Source: Calycina herbarum
Lineage: Eukaryota; Ascomycota; Leotiomycetes; Helotiales; Pezizellaceae
Assembly: GCA_001414485.1 (NCBI GenBank)
Contig: LLEY01000057.1
Span: forward strand, 124,001-188,000
DNA: 64,000 nt
Direction of reading: 5' to 3'
Shown here: positions 1 to 11,731 of the stretch, piece by piece
How positions within the stretch are numbered: the first letter of the stretch is position 1
Layout: every line of letters starts with the position of its first letter
Program-made: the position numbers and the translations under genes
Notes under the pieces: model-generated
What the model was told of the DNA's origin: nothing
What the model saw: only the letters and a program-made list of their open reading frames with translations
Database searches by the model: none

Positions 1-2
1 GC

Positions 3-2360
3 GAATACCAAAGTTTTCGACTAATGAAGTCACAGATCATATCTGAAATTGAGATGTTAAACGTCTCAGACAGCTCTGAACTAAAACTACGATACTCCGT
101 ACAAGAAGCCATTCTTAGAAGCTTAAAATACGGTATGAAAGTGTTTTAGAGGCACACCCCGAAACTTTTAAGTGGGCTTTTGCCAATTCTACCAACGCTG
201 CACTTACATGGAACAATCTATCAGACTGGTTCAAATCTGGTAGTGGCGTATACTGGATTTGTGGAAAGGCAGGCAGTGGGAAATTCATCCTAATGAAACA
301 CATTTACGACGATCACCAGACGCGAAAACTTATTGAGGAATGGGCTGCAGCATCTCCATTCGGCTTTGCTTCCTTTTTCGTTTGGAATAGCGGAACTTGT
401 GATCAAAGGTCGCAGGTTGGGTTGCTCCTCTTCCAGATTTTGAGATCACACCCGGACTTATTACCTATAGTACTTCCTACTGTATGGGCTCGATGCTACT
501 CGATCGCTGTCAAGCAAGACGAGATAACCCGGAACTACGAAGTTGACCCTTGGACCTTGCAAAGTCTAAAGGATGCATTGAGAACACTCGTTAACCAAAA
601 AATGATTCCGTTCAAGATTGTTTTATTTATTGACGGGATTGACGAATTTCACGGCGATCACGAGGAAATGGCTCTGCTTATGCTAGAAATCACAAGATCT
701 AAAGACATAAAGGTTTGTTTGTCAAGTCGACCATGGGTAGTCTTCGAAGGTCTTTTCAGCAGCTCGGCGATGCTCAGGCTTCAAAATCTTACCCATGCCG
801 ACATTGAGAAGTATGTTAGAGATAAATTACATCTCAACCGCGCGTACCAACGACTTATTGTTTCGGAATGTCCATCCAAAAGAGATCTTGTACATGACAT
901 CGTGGACAAGGCCGAAGGTGTCTTCCTGTGGGTAACACTGGTTGTACGATCTTTGCTTGATGGAATTCGCAACCGGGATGAGATGTTCCACTTGTGGAAA
1001 AGATTTGATCTCATGCCCCCAGAACTGGAGTTTTTATATGGCCATTTTTTAACTCTTTTTGAACCAATCTATTTGCCATGGGTTTCCAAGGCTTTCCAGA
1101 TCGTCCAAACCAACCAAATCAACGAGATACTGCAGCCACTTACAATTTCTGACCTTTCCTTAGCAATCAATGAAAAATCAGGGCAACAGATTTTCAAAGT
1201 CATTCAGGAGCCTCGACATACACAGGATATGGAAGGGAAACTACTGAACTTCCGCTATTCCTACCGTCTGATCAGAATAAACAGACCCTTGAAGACCTTA
1301 ACAAACGTACTGCTGCAAAAAAAAGTGCGAGGACACATTTGTGTGGTTAACAGCATGATGCTCTGGATTTCTCGAAGTTTCGAATGTTGGAAACAAGGTA
1401 TCCTCTTACTCTTTCGTTCGGTTCTTTCACAGATCAGCGAGAGATTTCCTAGCGATCAAAGAAAACTGGACGAAACATGCTCGGGATGATGACATCCACA
1501 TCTATCTAAGCACCGCAATGATGAGATCCTGCCTCATTAAGCTCCAACTTCCCCCCATTCTTATCGAAAGCCAGCTATCAATGGTTGAACCAGTCCGCGT
1601 GATTGATGTGGTAATTGATTATATGGTCTATGCTCACCACGCGGATGCGCACTGCGAGAGCCACGAAGCACAGTTTGCATTGCTGGATCAACTTCAATAT
1701 AAATTAAACAAATACGACAGCATGATGAATGGCAGAGGTAATAACCAATGGATAGTGGAGTTGATGAACCACCAAGGGGGTTCTAATGTGCAGAACCTTT
1801 TGGAACCAAGTATATTGTACAGCCTAGAAGCGTACGTCTGTAGGGAGATTTCTACGAAACGAATCGAGTCTAGGCAATTAACTGGTGAACCGCCACGCAC
1901 TTGCTTGCGCTTATAAGCCCAAGTGACAACCTCACACTCAGCACCCTTCCACCCATCGATCTCAAAATAGTGGAAGCATTACTAGAAATAGGCGCTGATC
2001 CCAACGAATATTCCAACATTTCTTCAAGTATCTGGGAGCGCTTTCTTCAAAGTTTAGCCAGCAAGAAATTCAGGGACAGATTCTTCCGCTGTAAACACAA
2101 CAACCACCTGCGGTATATTGAAACCATGCTTTTACTCGTGCCAGCCGACGCCCGTCCAAACGCTCTAGTTGTTGACGACGAAGGCGAAGAAATATCGGCA
2201 ATCCAAATTGTCGAAAGCACGCTCAAAAAGCAATTTCCGTGAGGCCGCTCCACTGTCAAGCGAGCTTGAAGATTGGGTGCAACGACTATCACACAGCAGG
2301 GAAATGAGCCTTGTGAAGGAGAGCGAGATAAGACGAGTATCAAAGAGCAGGAAAAGATAA
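3..2360 (+). pseudogene. Decayed NACHT (STAND/NLR-like) gene, 5' end outside the window
   Basis: The conceptual protein resembles fungal NACHT NTPases with a nephrocystin-3-like N-terminus. It opens in frame at base 3 and reads to a stop at 145-147. It resumes one frame over at about 149 with the expected 'HPETFKWAF' segment, so there is a frameshift near 145. A P-loop 'GKAGSGKF' follows at about 263-286, then a Walker B-like 'IVLFIDGIDEF' near 620-655, then 'CLSSRPW' near 715-735. The frame runs to a stop at 1487-1489, but the helical 'FHRSARDFL' motif expected next lies in another frame from about 1418. That frame continues as 1518-1916. A further shift near 1900 leads to 1901-2242, which ends in an ankyrin-like segment. 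I see at least three or four frame breaks and no intron signals that would remove them. The Ser/Thr that should follow the P-loop Lys is Phe, so nucleotide binding was probably lost too. In family terms it would have been a cytosolic signalling or incompatibility NTPase. Confidence 0.8.
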
Positions 2361-2637
2361 GCATCACCAGTTCAGGAGAGCGAAGAGAAAGAGATCGTCT
2401 CCCCCGAAGTAAATCAGCCCAAAAAAGCAAGACCTCCTCAGGTCGTTTTCTCAGGTGGAATTGGAAAGTGTAGGTTTGGAATATTGTCTATTCGCCAGTA
2501 ATAAACAAAAGCGCAGACTGAGACGCGTAAACTATTCAGGAATTAGGGCGCTTGAATGTGTATTGTCAACAGTATGCTGTCATCGTGGTATACTCTTTCG
2601 AATCGAGACAAGCGAGAATTAGAATTCCTGGAAGGTA

Positions 2638-3109
2638 CAGTCACCGTCAACAGCTATTAACCCAGTCCGTTTCACACCAAAACACGGGGTTTTAGCGTTA
2701 CGATTAAACCCTATAGAGTACTATTTAAAACTACCTCCTTCTAGACAATTAATAATTCGATTAATTACCAACTTTCGTATAATTTAAATTTATTCCTATA
2801 AATATACCCCTATATATATAGCACCTTAGAGTAGAGTAAATCGAAAAAACGTCGGTTCCATTTACAAATATTGTAATTTTCGACTAAAAATTCCTTAGTC
2901 CGCGCACATACTTCTACTCTATAAGCCTACCTTCCTTAATCGAGAATTCTAATTATACAAAAGATTAATAATACTCGAAAGAACTCGGGAAATTAAATAT
3001 AGAGAGTTTGGTTTAGAGGCGCAGTATCTCTCTGTCTTTCTAAACTGGGCAAAATGGTGTTTTTTTGGTAGGGTTACACAAATCGCTTAATAGCTGTTGA
3101 CTAGTACTG
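2638..3109. mobile_element. Tc1/mariner-like MITE, 472 bp, TA target duplication
   Basis: The ends are inverted and begin CAGT: left CAGTCACCGTCAACAGCTAT, right (reverse complement) CAGTACTAGTCAACAGCTAT. Both flanks carry TA (2636-2637 and 3110-3111). The interior is very AT-rich and has no transposase frame, so the element is non-autonomous. It has exactly the length of the element at 50854-51325. The two share the CAGTCA..GTCAAC start, the CAGTACTAG.CAAC other end and a subterminal 'CACC.AAAC.CGGGG' block. The AT-rich interior suggests mutational decay such as repeat-induced point mutation. Confidence 0.8.
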
Positions 3110-3111
3110 TA

Positions 3112-4400
3112 TGTTACTCAATCTCATTTGCTGTATACATCAGTTTCCTCTAACTGATCAATATTTCACGAAATTTTGAATTGAAACTTGCTGACAGACG
3201 GTATGGACAAGGAAAGCAAGCTTTGAATTATAGTGGGTGTTATCCTGGGGTATACGCTAAATGAAGATCTACCCTTTAAGTATCGACTAATTATATTTTA
3301 TACTCTCCCAGCTTTTGATTATCTGCACTTTACCGTAGACGTAAAGATATGGTGCAGATATTCTTATAACATGTCTTATATATATAACTTCTGTTACTAT
3401 TCTATTAAATCTTCATTTAATAATTTCTCGATAAATCACAACAACACCAATCAGAGGATATTTGAAAGAACTACTCGCTATTTATACTTTTCAATAAGCG
3501 AAGGAAGAGGCTTCCAGAGTCTCAATATTTTCCCTTTCCCCATCCAGGCAATCAAAGTCTTTCTACAATACTGGAATTCGAGAGGTACAATATTTAGGAT
3601 GAAGCAGAATTCAAAATCCTCAAATCTTTACTTTAAAGTGTCCTTCTACCAAGAACACCGCACTGGTTCTTGACTTGTAGATAGCTAGCTGGAGCTTGTT
3701 ATACAGAACAAAGCTAAAACTTGGTCACCTGCGTAAAGTCTGACAAGAGACACATCCATTGAATGTACAATCTCAATTGGACGAGAGTGACTTGTATAAC
3801 CTATCTATCCACTACACGCGTAGGCACTCAAATCCCTTCATCCATAGAGCAATCGATCAAATTTTCTGCATATATTGTCGTCTCTTAGACATGGGAAAGG
3901 TTACTACTATTGGAAGAAGTGAAGGGTCGTTGTCCTATCTAGTTAAAGAATCGAAATCCCAGGATAATAAATCGACGGAGAAGGACTGGAAGAATCAATA
4001 CTAAGAATCCCCTTCACTTTACAAGTAGAAGCATTCTTTCCCTCTCTGTCACTCTAAATATCCATCTCACTTCCTTCTATTCCTATCTCTTCCTGCTTAC
4101 CACGGTTTCTACCTCCCAGTTCCCTCATCAAGCACCTGTGTCATCAAACCATTATCATCCATCCGCTTTACTCTTAAATCCAACTTATCCTTATTTCATT
4201 AAAATTCATTTTACAGTCTATATCTACTTCCCAGACCTATCCTCACTCCCTACAGCAGACCTACACTTCAAAATCCAGCAGCCCGTAACCCAGATTCCTT
4301 ACCTTACGCTTCCATCTTATCATCACCCTCCCATCTCATCATCACACCCCTATCCCCTATCCCCTCTCCCATCATCCCACTCCCACCTCCTCCCCATCAC
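3112..4400. other. Intergenic, AT-rich then CT-rich; no gene recognised
   Basis: An AT-rich 146-codon frame at 3233-3673 has no recognisable domain, and its composition (many Tyr, Phe, Asn, Ile) looks non-coding. From about 4010 the plus strand becomes pyrimidine-rich, with repeated CCCATCTCATCAT-type words up to about 4620. This is low-complexity sequence that could be a promoter tract of a plus-strand transcription unit. Confidence 0.5.
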
Positions 4401-4404
4401 CCGC

Positions 4405-4440
4405 ACCCGAACCCGAACCCGAACCCGAACCCAACCCTAA
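4405..4440 (+). repeat. Short tandem CCCGAA array passing into CCCAACCCTAA (telomere-like)
   Basis: About five CCCGAA units are followed by CCCAACCCTAA. The last unit matches the C-rich strand of the common ascomycete telomere repeat (CCCTAA). The tract is embedded in a CT-rich low-complexity stretch, so it may be a chance hexamer microsatellite or an interstitial telomere-like scar. Confidence 0.6.
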
Positions 4441-4621
4441 ACTCCTTACCTATCCCACTCCCATCTCATCATTCCACTCCCATCTCAACATCTCACCCTT
4501 ATCTCCTCTTCCCTTCCTTGCACTCCATCTCATCATATCATCCTCTCACTCCTATCATCATCCCTCATCCCTCTTACCCACCCCCATCCCCCATCCCTCT
4601 TATCCACCAACAACAACACCT

Positions 4622-4884
4622 ATGCCCTCCAAGATCAAACCAACAGGCTATAACAAAATAAAATGGGTCAACCCAGCGCGGTTAGATAAGCCAACGGGTA
4701 GATACGTAACACTCGTAAGTTTTTCCTCCCACCACCTCATCTAATCTCCTTTTTTCAAGATTAGTTGGTGCCGTGTTTGGCCGTGTATAGCGTGACGCTC
4801 GAGTTTCTTGATGTGTTGCTTGTTGGGGGGTTGTCGCTGAGGATGGAAGGAGAGAAAGGGCAGAGTGAAGAGAGGGCAGAGTGA
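4622..4884 (+). CDS. Possible small two-exon protein (about 70 aa), unrecognised
   Basis: An ATG at 4622 opens 31 codons, beginning MPSKIKPTGYNKIKWVN, which end at a strong GTAAGT donor (4715). The following 45-50 nt look like a genuine fungal intron, with a CTAAT branch-like site and a T-rich stretch before CAAG at 4759 or TTAG at 4764. Using the acceptor at 4764 gives a second exon of 39 codons ending at TGA 4882-4884, for about 70 residues in total. Using 4759 gives an earlier stop and 42 residues. I recognise no family. The clean intron is the main argument for a real gene. Against it are the short length and the repetitive GA-rich second exon. Confidence 0.3.
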
Positions 4885-5865
4885 AGAAGGTAGTGTGAAG
4901 AATGCAGAGTGAAGGGGGAATGAGAGACATCACGTCCAGTCACAAACAGAGAGAGCTGATTTAAAAAACAGGAAATATAAAACACTCAGATCGCGAGTCC
5001 CAAAAATTCACATCAAGAGCAAGGTACACAAAGACACTTAATCTTCAAGCTAAAGCAAAGCTTGTATTCTTCTTTCTTTCTTCATCTCTCTTCTCATCTA
5101 CCAAATTCTCATCCACCTCTTTTCCTAGGACGTCTCCCAAGAAAAGAAAGGTTTCCAAGGCTAGGTCTTCCAACAACACATACATCATATAAACCCTCAT
5201 CAACATATAAATTCTTGATGAACATCTCCATATAAATGCAACTCCCCGCCACCCCTTTCCATGCATCCCTACTCTCATAGTTCTCTGACATCCAAAGAAC
5301 AATGATACTAATAAAATATCGCGAACCAAGAAAAAAATAGGAAGAACGGGATTTGTCCCCTTTCTATCAAGAAGTATTCCCCCCAACGCCAGACTGTTTC
5401 CCAGCCCCGGAGAAATCCAAAGAGCACAGTCAATTTAAATCCCTCAGAATAATGACATATAGAATTATATATATAAAAACGGGACCGGAACACCTGGACA
5501 AAGTAAAATGGAAGTTTTTCCCGAAGTATGCAGAAAAATGCGTATAACGTACAACGCCTGTGTGAATAAAAGCGAACACATGACGTGAGAAGATGGTATA
5601 TTCGTAGAGAAATGAGATGGTTCGGTATTATGGTTGTAGTTGGGTCGATGATATAGATGTTTATATCTTTTGTAAGTTGTTTCGATGTTTGAATCGCTAC
5701 TCTACCGCGAAGGGGAGTGAGAGGGTTGGAATCCGTTGGGTGCTTGGTCGCAATGGCGTTACCAGCTTGGTGACCCGGCTCGACGATTGTGTTGTGTGAC
5801 GGCTCGGCGCTTTTATACAGGTCGACCTCGGGAAAGGGGGTATCATAGTATTACTCGAATCTATT
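4885..5865. other. Intergenic, no gene recognised
   Basis: This is purine/pyrimidine-biased sequence with several short open frames on both strands, none with recognisable motifs. It lies 3' of the minus-strand PNG1 gene and probably includes its 3' UTR. Confidence 0.5.
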
Positions 5866-7334
5866 TCAAAGTCCGCGTTGCGATGGGTCTCTTGGTGAGC
5901 GGTGTCGTCCATTCTCTCCTCGCGCATTAACCCATTCTTGAGCTCCACTTTGTCGGCCGGCTGGTTGCTCTGCTGGTAGCTTTTGATCCTCGGAATGTTG
6001 CCTTGGAAGTGGTGCTGCTGATTGCTCGCCAGGTCGGATGTTGGATACGACGGATTGTGCAATTGATGAAATGACATATCCTCTGAGCTCCTTGTCCTCG
6101 TGGTGGTCCTCCTTTTCTAATCGAAATCGTTCGTCCTTGGCCATGTTGGACCGTCGAAGGTTTCGAATCTCATTCATGATGTAAAGCATGACTTCTTCCG
6201 GGCATCTTGTTCGCTCCAAAGCTTGCTCTGCCTTACGAACATATCGTCTTGTAACATCCGTTGCTCCATCAATTGAAAATGCGACACAGTATGTCATCTT
6301 CTTTCCCCATCCATCAGCGTATAATCGTGGGTTGTCCCATGCTTCTTCACAAGCGTCGACGTGAATCCATCGCTTTTGCTGCTCGGAATAAACCTCAGTC
6401 CAGACATGGTCTTCCATGTTCCATACCCATCGTACTCGTCCTCCAACAGCGCGACACAACATGCTGAAAACGTTGGCCCATTCTCCACATCGTCCTTTCC
6501 GGGTTTGTAATAATCGCCACACATCAGCATATCGTGGAAATCTCTCGTAGGATCCGCAATCACCAGCCGAACATTTATATAATTCAACTCGTAATGCTCC
6601 GTATGCTGACTCTTCGGGTGTGGGTGGCGTCATGCCTTGCGCAATTGTTGGTGACATACAGACGGAACATGGTGGGTTATTGACCCAGGAGAAGAACGTC
6701 CGCTTGAACCACCTATTAAGAATTAGAGAAGCTCCATTACACAATTGACGAGAATCACATACCTTAATAATGCGCGAATGACACAATCTTGGTAACCCCA
6801 TTCCGGTTGTCTTCCGTCACCCATACTCTCGGCCTGCGCTTGAAGCACTTGGCTCTCCTCCTCGGCTTCGCCATAAATTCGATCCAGTGGAATGACCTGT
6901 AATGCCTCATCTAACAATCCTGGGTTCTCGTACTTTGTTGGAGTCAATGACAATGAGATTAATAAGTTTCGGAACTTTTGCGACGCTGTGTCGGCTGGTG
7001 GTGAGGGGACCTTTGGTTGGCTCCGTAGAGATGCGTATGATGGAGGGGTTGAGCTGTAAGGTTGTTGTTGTTGCTGGCCGCTGGATGTAGTCGGTCGGTA
7101 TCCCGATGATGAAGAGGATGGTGGAGGCTTGGAGGAGGAAGACGATTGAGCTCTTAGGTTGTTGGAGGAAGCTCGTTCCCTTGGAGCGGGCGACGTCGTC
7201 CGCGATCGCGAGTCGAGATCGTTCAGTCTCCTCGTCCGTAATAAGCCCTCGAACTGTGCGGTCAATCCCTTTGCCCAATTCTCGTCGACGTATTCCGCAT
7301 TCTGTGCCGACCCGTGGGCATTCGTTCGGTCCAT
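5866..7334 (-). CDS. png1: Cytosolic peptide:N-glycanase (PNGase), transglutaminase-fold
   Basis: The product (472 aa) removes N-linked glycans from misfolded glycoproteins exported from the ER and works with Rad23 and the proteasome. There are two exons with a 50-nt intron (6713-6762, GTATGT...ATAG). I chose the ATG at 7334 because 'MDRTNAHG' precedes the family-like '[17 protein letters not shown]'; the frame is open further up to 7598. Residues 45-130 are a low-complexity Ser/Pro/Gln linker. A zinc site is visible as C206/C209 (CSVC) and C238/C243. The catalytic triad is intact: Cys266 in [10 protein letters not shown], His293 in WNMEDHVW, Asp310 in [10 protein letters not shown]. This is worth noting because the Neurospora orthologue has been described as lacking activity through active-site substitutions. 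The C-terminal 80 residues are charged and disordered. Confidence 0.95.
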
Positions 7335-10282
7335 CACGTCGACTGTGAGGAAGATGTCGAGGCTACGGAAAACGTCTCCCACTTCGTCCTGATCCTGCCA
7401 CTCTTCTGATTCCAGTCGGTCCTGGTGATGGTGTTGTTGTTGGCTGTTACTCGACTCTTGAATCCCGGCCTCGTGGAATATTGGTGAAGGATATGGTCCG
7501 TAGGTGTTGGAACGAGTGTGGTGTTGGGTGTGGAGTGGTGTTGGAGCCTTCATGGGGTTCAACTTGGACCTCATGCACAGCCCGGCCAGTCGTCGCAATC
7601 GCCCCCCTCGCTAAGCAGACAGATTTCAGGCTAGTCGCAAGGCACCGAAATAGATGCAGCGATGCGCAGTTTTGGGGCTGTAGAAGGGAGTCGATATTCC
7701 GGCGAGAGCGAGTTTAGTATTATTAGTAGTTGGGAGAGAAGATGAGACTATTCACACTTTTGCGAAAAGACGTTGGGGTTCGTGGTCAACTAGAGATGAG
7801 GAGTGAGATATGGGTTGGGTTGCGTGCACCTCCAACGCAGTGGTGGACGGCAGCAGAATTGGGGATTGCGTGGATTAGGGGCGTGCGGGACTGCGGGACT
7901 GCCCAGGTGGATTGATGGACCGCGTGGGTTGAGAGTGAGAGTGAGAGTACGCGTGGAGGCAGCTGCGAGACAGTGCAAGTCGGATTTGACTAAACCTGCC
8001 CGGGGGGTTCGCTGGAAGGAGCCACACAGAAAGTCAGGTCACCGCCAAAGTGGAGCAACCTTGAAAAGCGGCCCTACGCAAGATGCGTCGTGATTGGCCA
8101 CAGGGCTTTGCTTTTCGGATCTCGCGCAGCAGTGCGTGGCCGCCCTGCACAAGCTGACGACGACTTCTCAAGACAATTTCCTGAAAGCCGCCTGAGGTTG
8201 CAGAGCAAGAATCCCTTGTGATTGGCCGATTGACGCTCAAGGCTGACTAAAAGCTATTGTCTGGGGAATTTGGAGTCGAGTCAAATACGGCGGGTGAGAG
8301 TGAGAATGGTTGCGGTTGACGAGTGTCGGTTGAGCCTATTCACGTGTACCGCGCAGAGCTTGATTAGCTGCTGCTGGTCTCGTCTGGAATCTTACTGGAT
8401 GTAGCAAGTTACGTCTGTAAAGTGGAGCAGAGTAACCCTCCAGCGTCTATCAACCCTAATTTACGTCTCAAAGACCATATATACGCAATCTAGTACCGGT
8501 AGGTAAATACTAAGTTTGGCAGTACCTTCCAGAATCGCTTGACAGTTATCCGTCAACGAATTCATCTGAAGAAGGCTTTATCAATTTTGTGTGTAGGCCA
8601 TTTTACTCTCACCACAACGCCCATCATCGTCGCCCTGAAGATACGAAAGACAGGCGAATCGACCAGGCGTTCATGGTCTTCGTACCGAGTACCAAAAACT
8701 GCCCCAATTCGCCTCATCTGGAGTCTTGGTCCGTCGAGATATGGGGAAGATCTGGCACAATCGCCCTTCTGAAACCAACATGAGCCTCGGTGACGAAGCG
8801 CGCGCACAACTTTTTATGCCCACCGAAAACAAAACCCGCTGACGTTATTTTTTCCACTACAGATCTCCCGGAATCAAGGAGTCCCGTGGCCCTACAAAGC
8901 AATGCGCCCAGCCTGTTCATTCAATCAACATTTTTATCTGATTCGGCCATACCGAACGAGAGAGACGCACTCTTTTTGGTATTTTGAGCGTGCCTTCAAG
9001 GCAAGATGATATTACGCACGCCGCAATTTGAAGAGATAAACCGAGAAGATCACGACGATTACGGATATTCGCCGCGCAATTGGCTCCATGTCAGCCATGA
9101 TTGACAAAAGATCGCCTCGAAAATCCGATCCTCAACGGTCAAAAGTCGGAAGCTATTCGTCACTCACAAAGAAATCACGGTTTCCAGCGGCGTATACAAA
9201 ATCTGTCTACGACCAACTTCTAGGCAATCTTATCAGCGTGCTGAGTACAGACGAAAAGTCACTGGACTCGTGTTCCACGATACGTACGCAAAACGATAGC
9301 GTCCTCCGCCAAGACACGGGGGGTTCTAAGTTCTTCTTCATCTTCGGGAAGATCTCCAAAACAAAAAAAGTCAAATAAAGTGCAGCACGTCATCACGAAT
9401 TACGAGGGCATCGTGGGAGTTCGCCACGCAGAAACCCAAGGAATCTTACATCTCAGAGCCTCAGCAACCAAATATCTGCCACGCCGCAATCAATTTCAAC
9501 ATCAAAACATGACCCTATTCACAAATCCACTCAACAACCAATGATAAAAACTCGCATCCCTCCGTTCGGCCCGGTAAAGCGCGTGATTTTCACAGTGCTC
9601 AAGGGAGACGCGTACACAATTCCCTTGGCAATTTAAGAAAAGCACACGCGGCATCAAACTTCAACCTTTCCCCTCTTTTTTTTTCGCCTCCAAGCGAGGA
9701 CCCTTCTTTGATCCAACCATACCATAGTCCATACACCACCTGTAAAACACGGTATCCTAGTAAGACTCTATCCCAGTAATGGTAAACTTCACAAAACTGC
9801 ATGAGGGCGTAAAACAAGCACCTCCGTATCATTTAGGGTTGTGAACTGTTAATTTACAAGAAACAAAGGGTGGAAAAAGGATTGTGTATTTTGGTAACGG
9901 CAGTTTTTTCTTTTCCTGTCAGATATCGGGATGAAGAAATAAGGTTGGATTTCTATCTTTCGTTTCACGGCTGCACCTCACGTCTCCCATGTCTTTTCTT
10001 TTTCTGGCTGCAGCAGTATGTTTCAAAACCTGCATCTACAACCTTTTTCCAGAGACCTTCCACAGTCTGCAGTTGGTCATTTATCTTGCAGCCTCTTCGA
10101 GTTCATCCAAATTCATCCTGCATGCCAAATTTATATGAACTTGTTACACAGCATAGAAAAGTTATATACCATATATTGGGACAATATCTAAAACCCAGGT
10201 ACTGATAATTCCAAATACTTACCTGTCCCTGTAACTAACTACCCTGCTATTTGTACGAGTAACACAACTGAGTGATGAAAAA
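7335..10282. other. Long intergenic stretch, no gene supported
   Basis: It contains the PNG1 promoter (7335 to about 7750) and many overlapping short frames on both strands between 8530 and 9380, none with a recognisable domain or a convincing intron pattern. A GAGAGTGAGAGTGAGAGT run lies near 7930. The region 9600-10280 is unremarkable. Confidence 0.5.
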
Positions 10283-10321
10283 AACCACGTGGTTCCACGT
10301 CACAACGTCACAACGTCACAC
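10283..10321. promoter_or_regulatory. CACGTG palindrome next to three tandem CGTCACAA units
   Basis: A palindromic E-box core in AACCACGTGGTT (10284-10295) is followed by CCACGTCAC and then by CGTCACAA-type repeats (10298-10321). CACGTG is a known bHLH site, and TGACG on the complement is a CRE/bZIP half-site. The cluster of spaced half-sites looks regulatory, but no adjacent gene is identified, so the target is unknown. Confidence 0.35.
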
Positions 10322-10548
10322 CCCCCAATCTCTCTCTCTTCTTCCCGTGATGAATGATGAATATCCTCCGAGTTTCCTCTCCACATTTGAGAATTCACAC
10401 CGCCTTGACTTTCTCCGCTATAAACCTTCTACGAAGTGAAAATCCCCTCTTCAGAGTGGGGTGAGGAAGAGAAGGAAGCCGCCGGGCAAGTTGAATCCCT
10501 TTACCGAGTACGAAAATTGAGAGAGGGGATTCGACTCCGACTCGGAAG

Positions 10549-10609
10549 TTTTTTATTTTTATTTTTATTTTTATTTTTATTTTTATTTTTATTTTTATTT
10601 TCATTTTCA
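10549..10609 (+). repeat. (ATTTTT)n hexanucleotide microsatellite
   Basis: About nine tandem TTTTTA units end in two TTTTCA units. On the minus strand it encodes a Lys/Ile run that extends a spurious open frame. Confidence 0.9.
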
Positions 10610-11731
10610 TAGATTGGGTGAAGTTACGAGTGCGTACTTGTATGTTTTCGTCAAGAGGAGAGGGGAAGAAGGTTGGTGACTGAGAAAGTAAGACCGAGAG
10701 AGTAAGAGCTGGAGAGAAGGGGGGAGGGGGGAGGGGGGTTCATCAATATAAGAAAGAAATATATATGAAAACGTCACACCGAGTGAGAACTGGAAATTGG
10801 GATGTAGATTGTTATTTTTTCTCTCCCCGGAAAGCAAGGGTGGGTTCTGTGGTTTTTTTCTTCCAGAGATTCGATGGGATGGGGTAACCTTTTTATCAGG
10901 GAACATCCTTGGGATGGTTTTAGTGGAGGAGAGCGACGAGAGCGAGCGAATGAGCGAATAAGCGAATGAGAGATATGAGAGACACGATGTTTGAATCGAT
11001 GGTTGGAATGAATTCAACACCGTTGCTCTTGATCTTAGGTGAAAGTCTGAGTTCAAGGATTTTCTTAGCTGAGGTAGCTTTAATTGAAGTTGGTTTTGGT
11101 GGGTAGAGGTAGCCAACTAGATGTTACAAATTCTAGTTATTTTACGCGAGTACTTCTGACGAATTGTACTTTGGTAAACTGAGATGAAAAGATTTCTTGG
11201 TAGTGTAAAAAGGAAGTTCATGTCTAGTCACCAGGGAGAGAGAAAAAGGCGGGGGGATTACGAGAGCTCGATAGGTAGAGTGCTTCTTAGATCATGGTAT
11301 TTGTATATGACTAGAGAAGGTTGGTTTTGCTTTAAATATAATGACTAGGTAAAATAAATAAGAGGCTATGAGAATACTAAAGTTAGCATATAACTTCTAG
11401 TTATGCTTTCGTAAGTTTAAGCTTCTCAATTTCTTCGCTTAGCCGTATTACTTTATTTTCTACCCACCTATTCTCTATCTTTCTTCCGCTAAAAAGACTA
11501 GATTAAAGTTTTAAAATCACTATCCACTCTCTCTCTATCTTTTCTTCTCTAAACTTTCTCTCTCTCTTTAATCAGACAATTTCCCAGAACGTCGTTACTA
11601 GAGTTGTTGATGTGCACTATAGCAGTGTAAATTCAAGATAACACATACACCCCCCTGGTAAGCATGTATAATATCTAATTTTTGCTAATCTTCTCCTGCT
11701 TTTGTTTTTTGAGTTAACCGAGTTGGAAAAT
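10610..11731. other. Intergenic, CT/GA-biased then AT-rich; no gene recognised
   Basis: The first 500 bases are pyrimidine-rich on the minus strand and produce a 169-codon frame (10607-11116) rich in Ser, Pro and Leu. That is typical of a low-complexity artefact. From 11140 the sequence is AT-rich with scattered CTAG words, consistent with old, mutated repeat DNA up to the hAT-like element. Confidence 0.5.

Noticed and set aside
3233..3673. 146-codon plus-strand open frame
   Set aside because: Located in AT-rich DNA and dominated by Tyr, Phe, Asn and Ile; composition explains the frame and no family is recognisable.
10607..11116. 169-codon minus-strand open frame
   Set aside because: Pyrimidine-rich low-complexity sequence rich in Ser/Pro/Leu, starting beside a microsatellite; no domain, signal or intron support.
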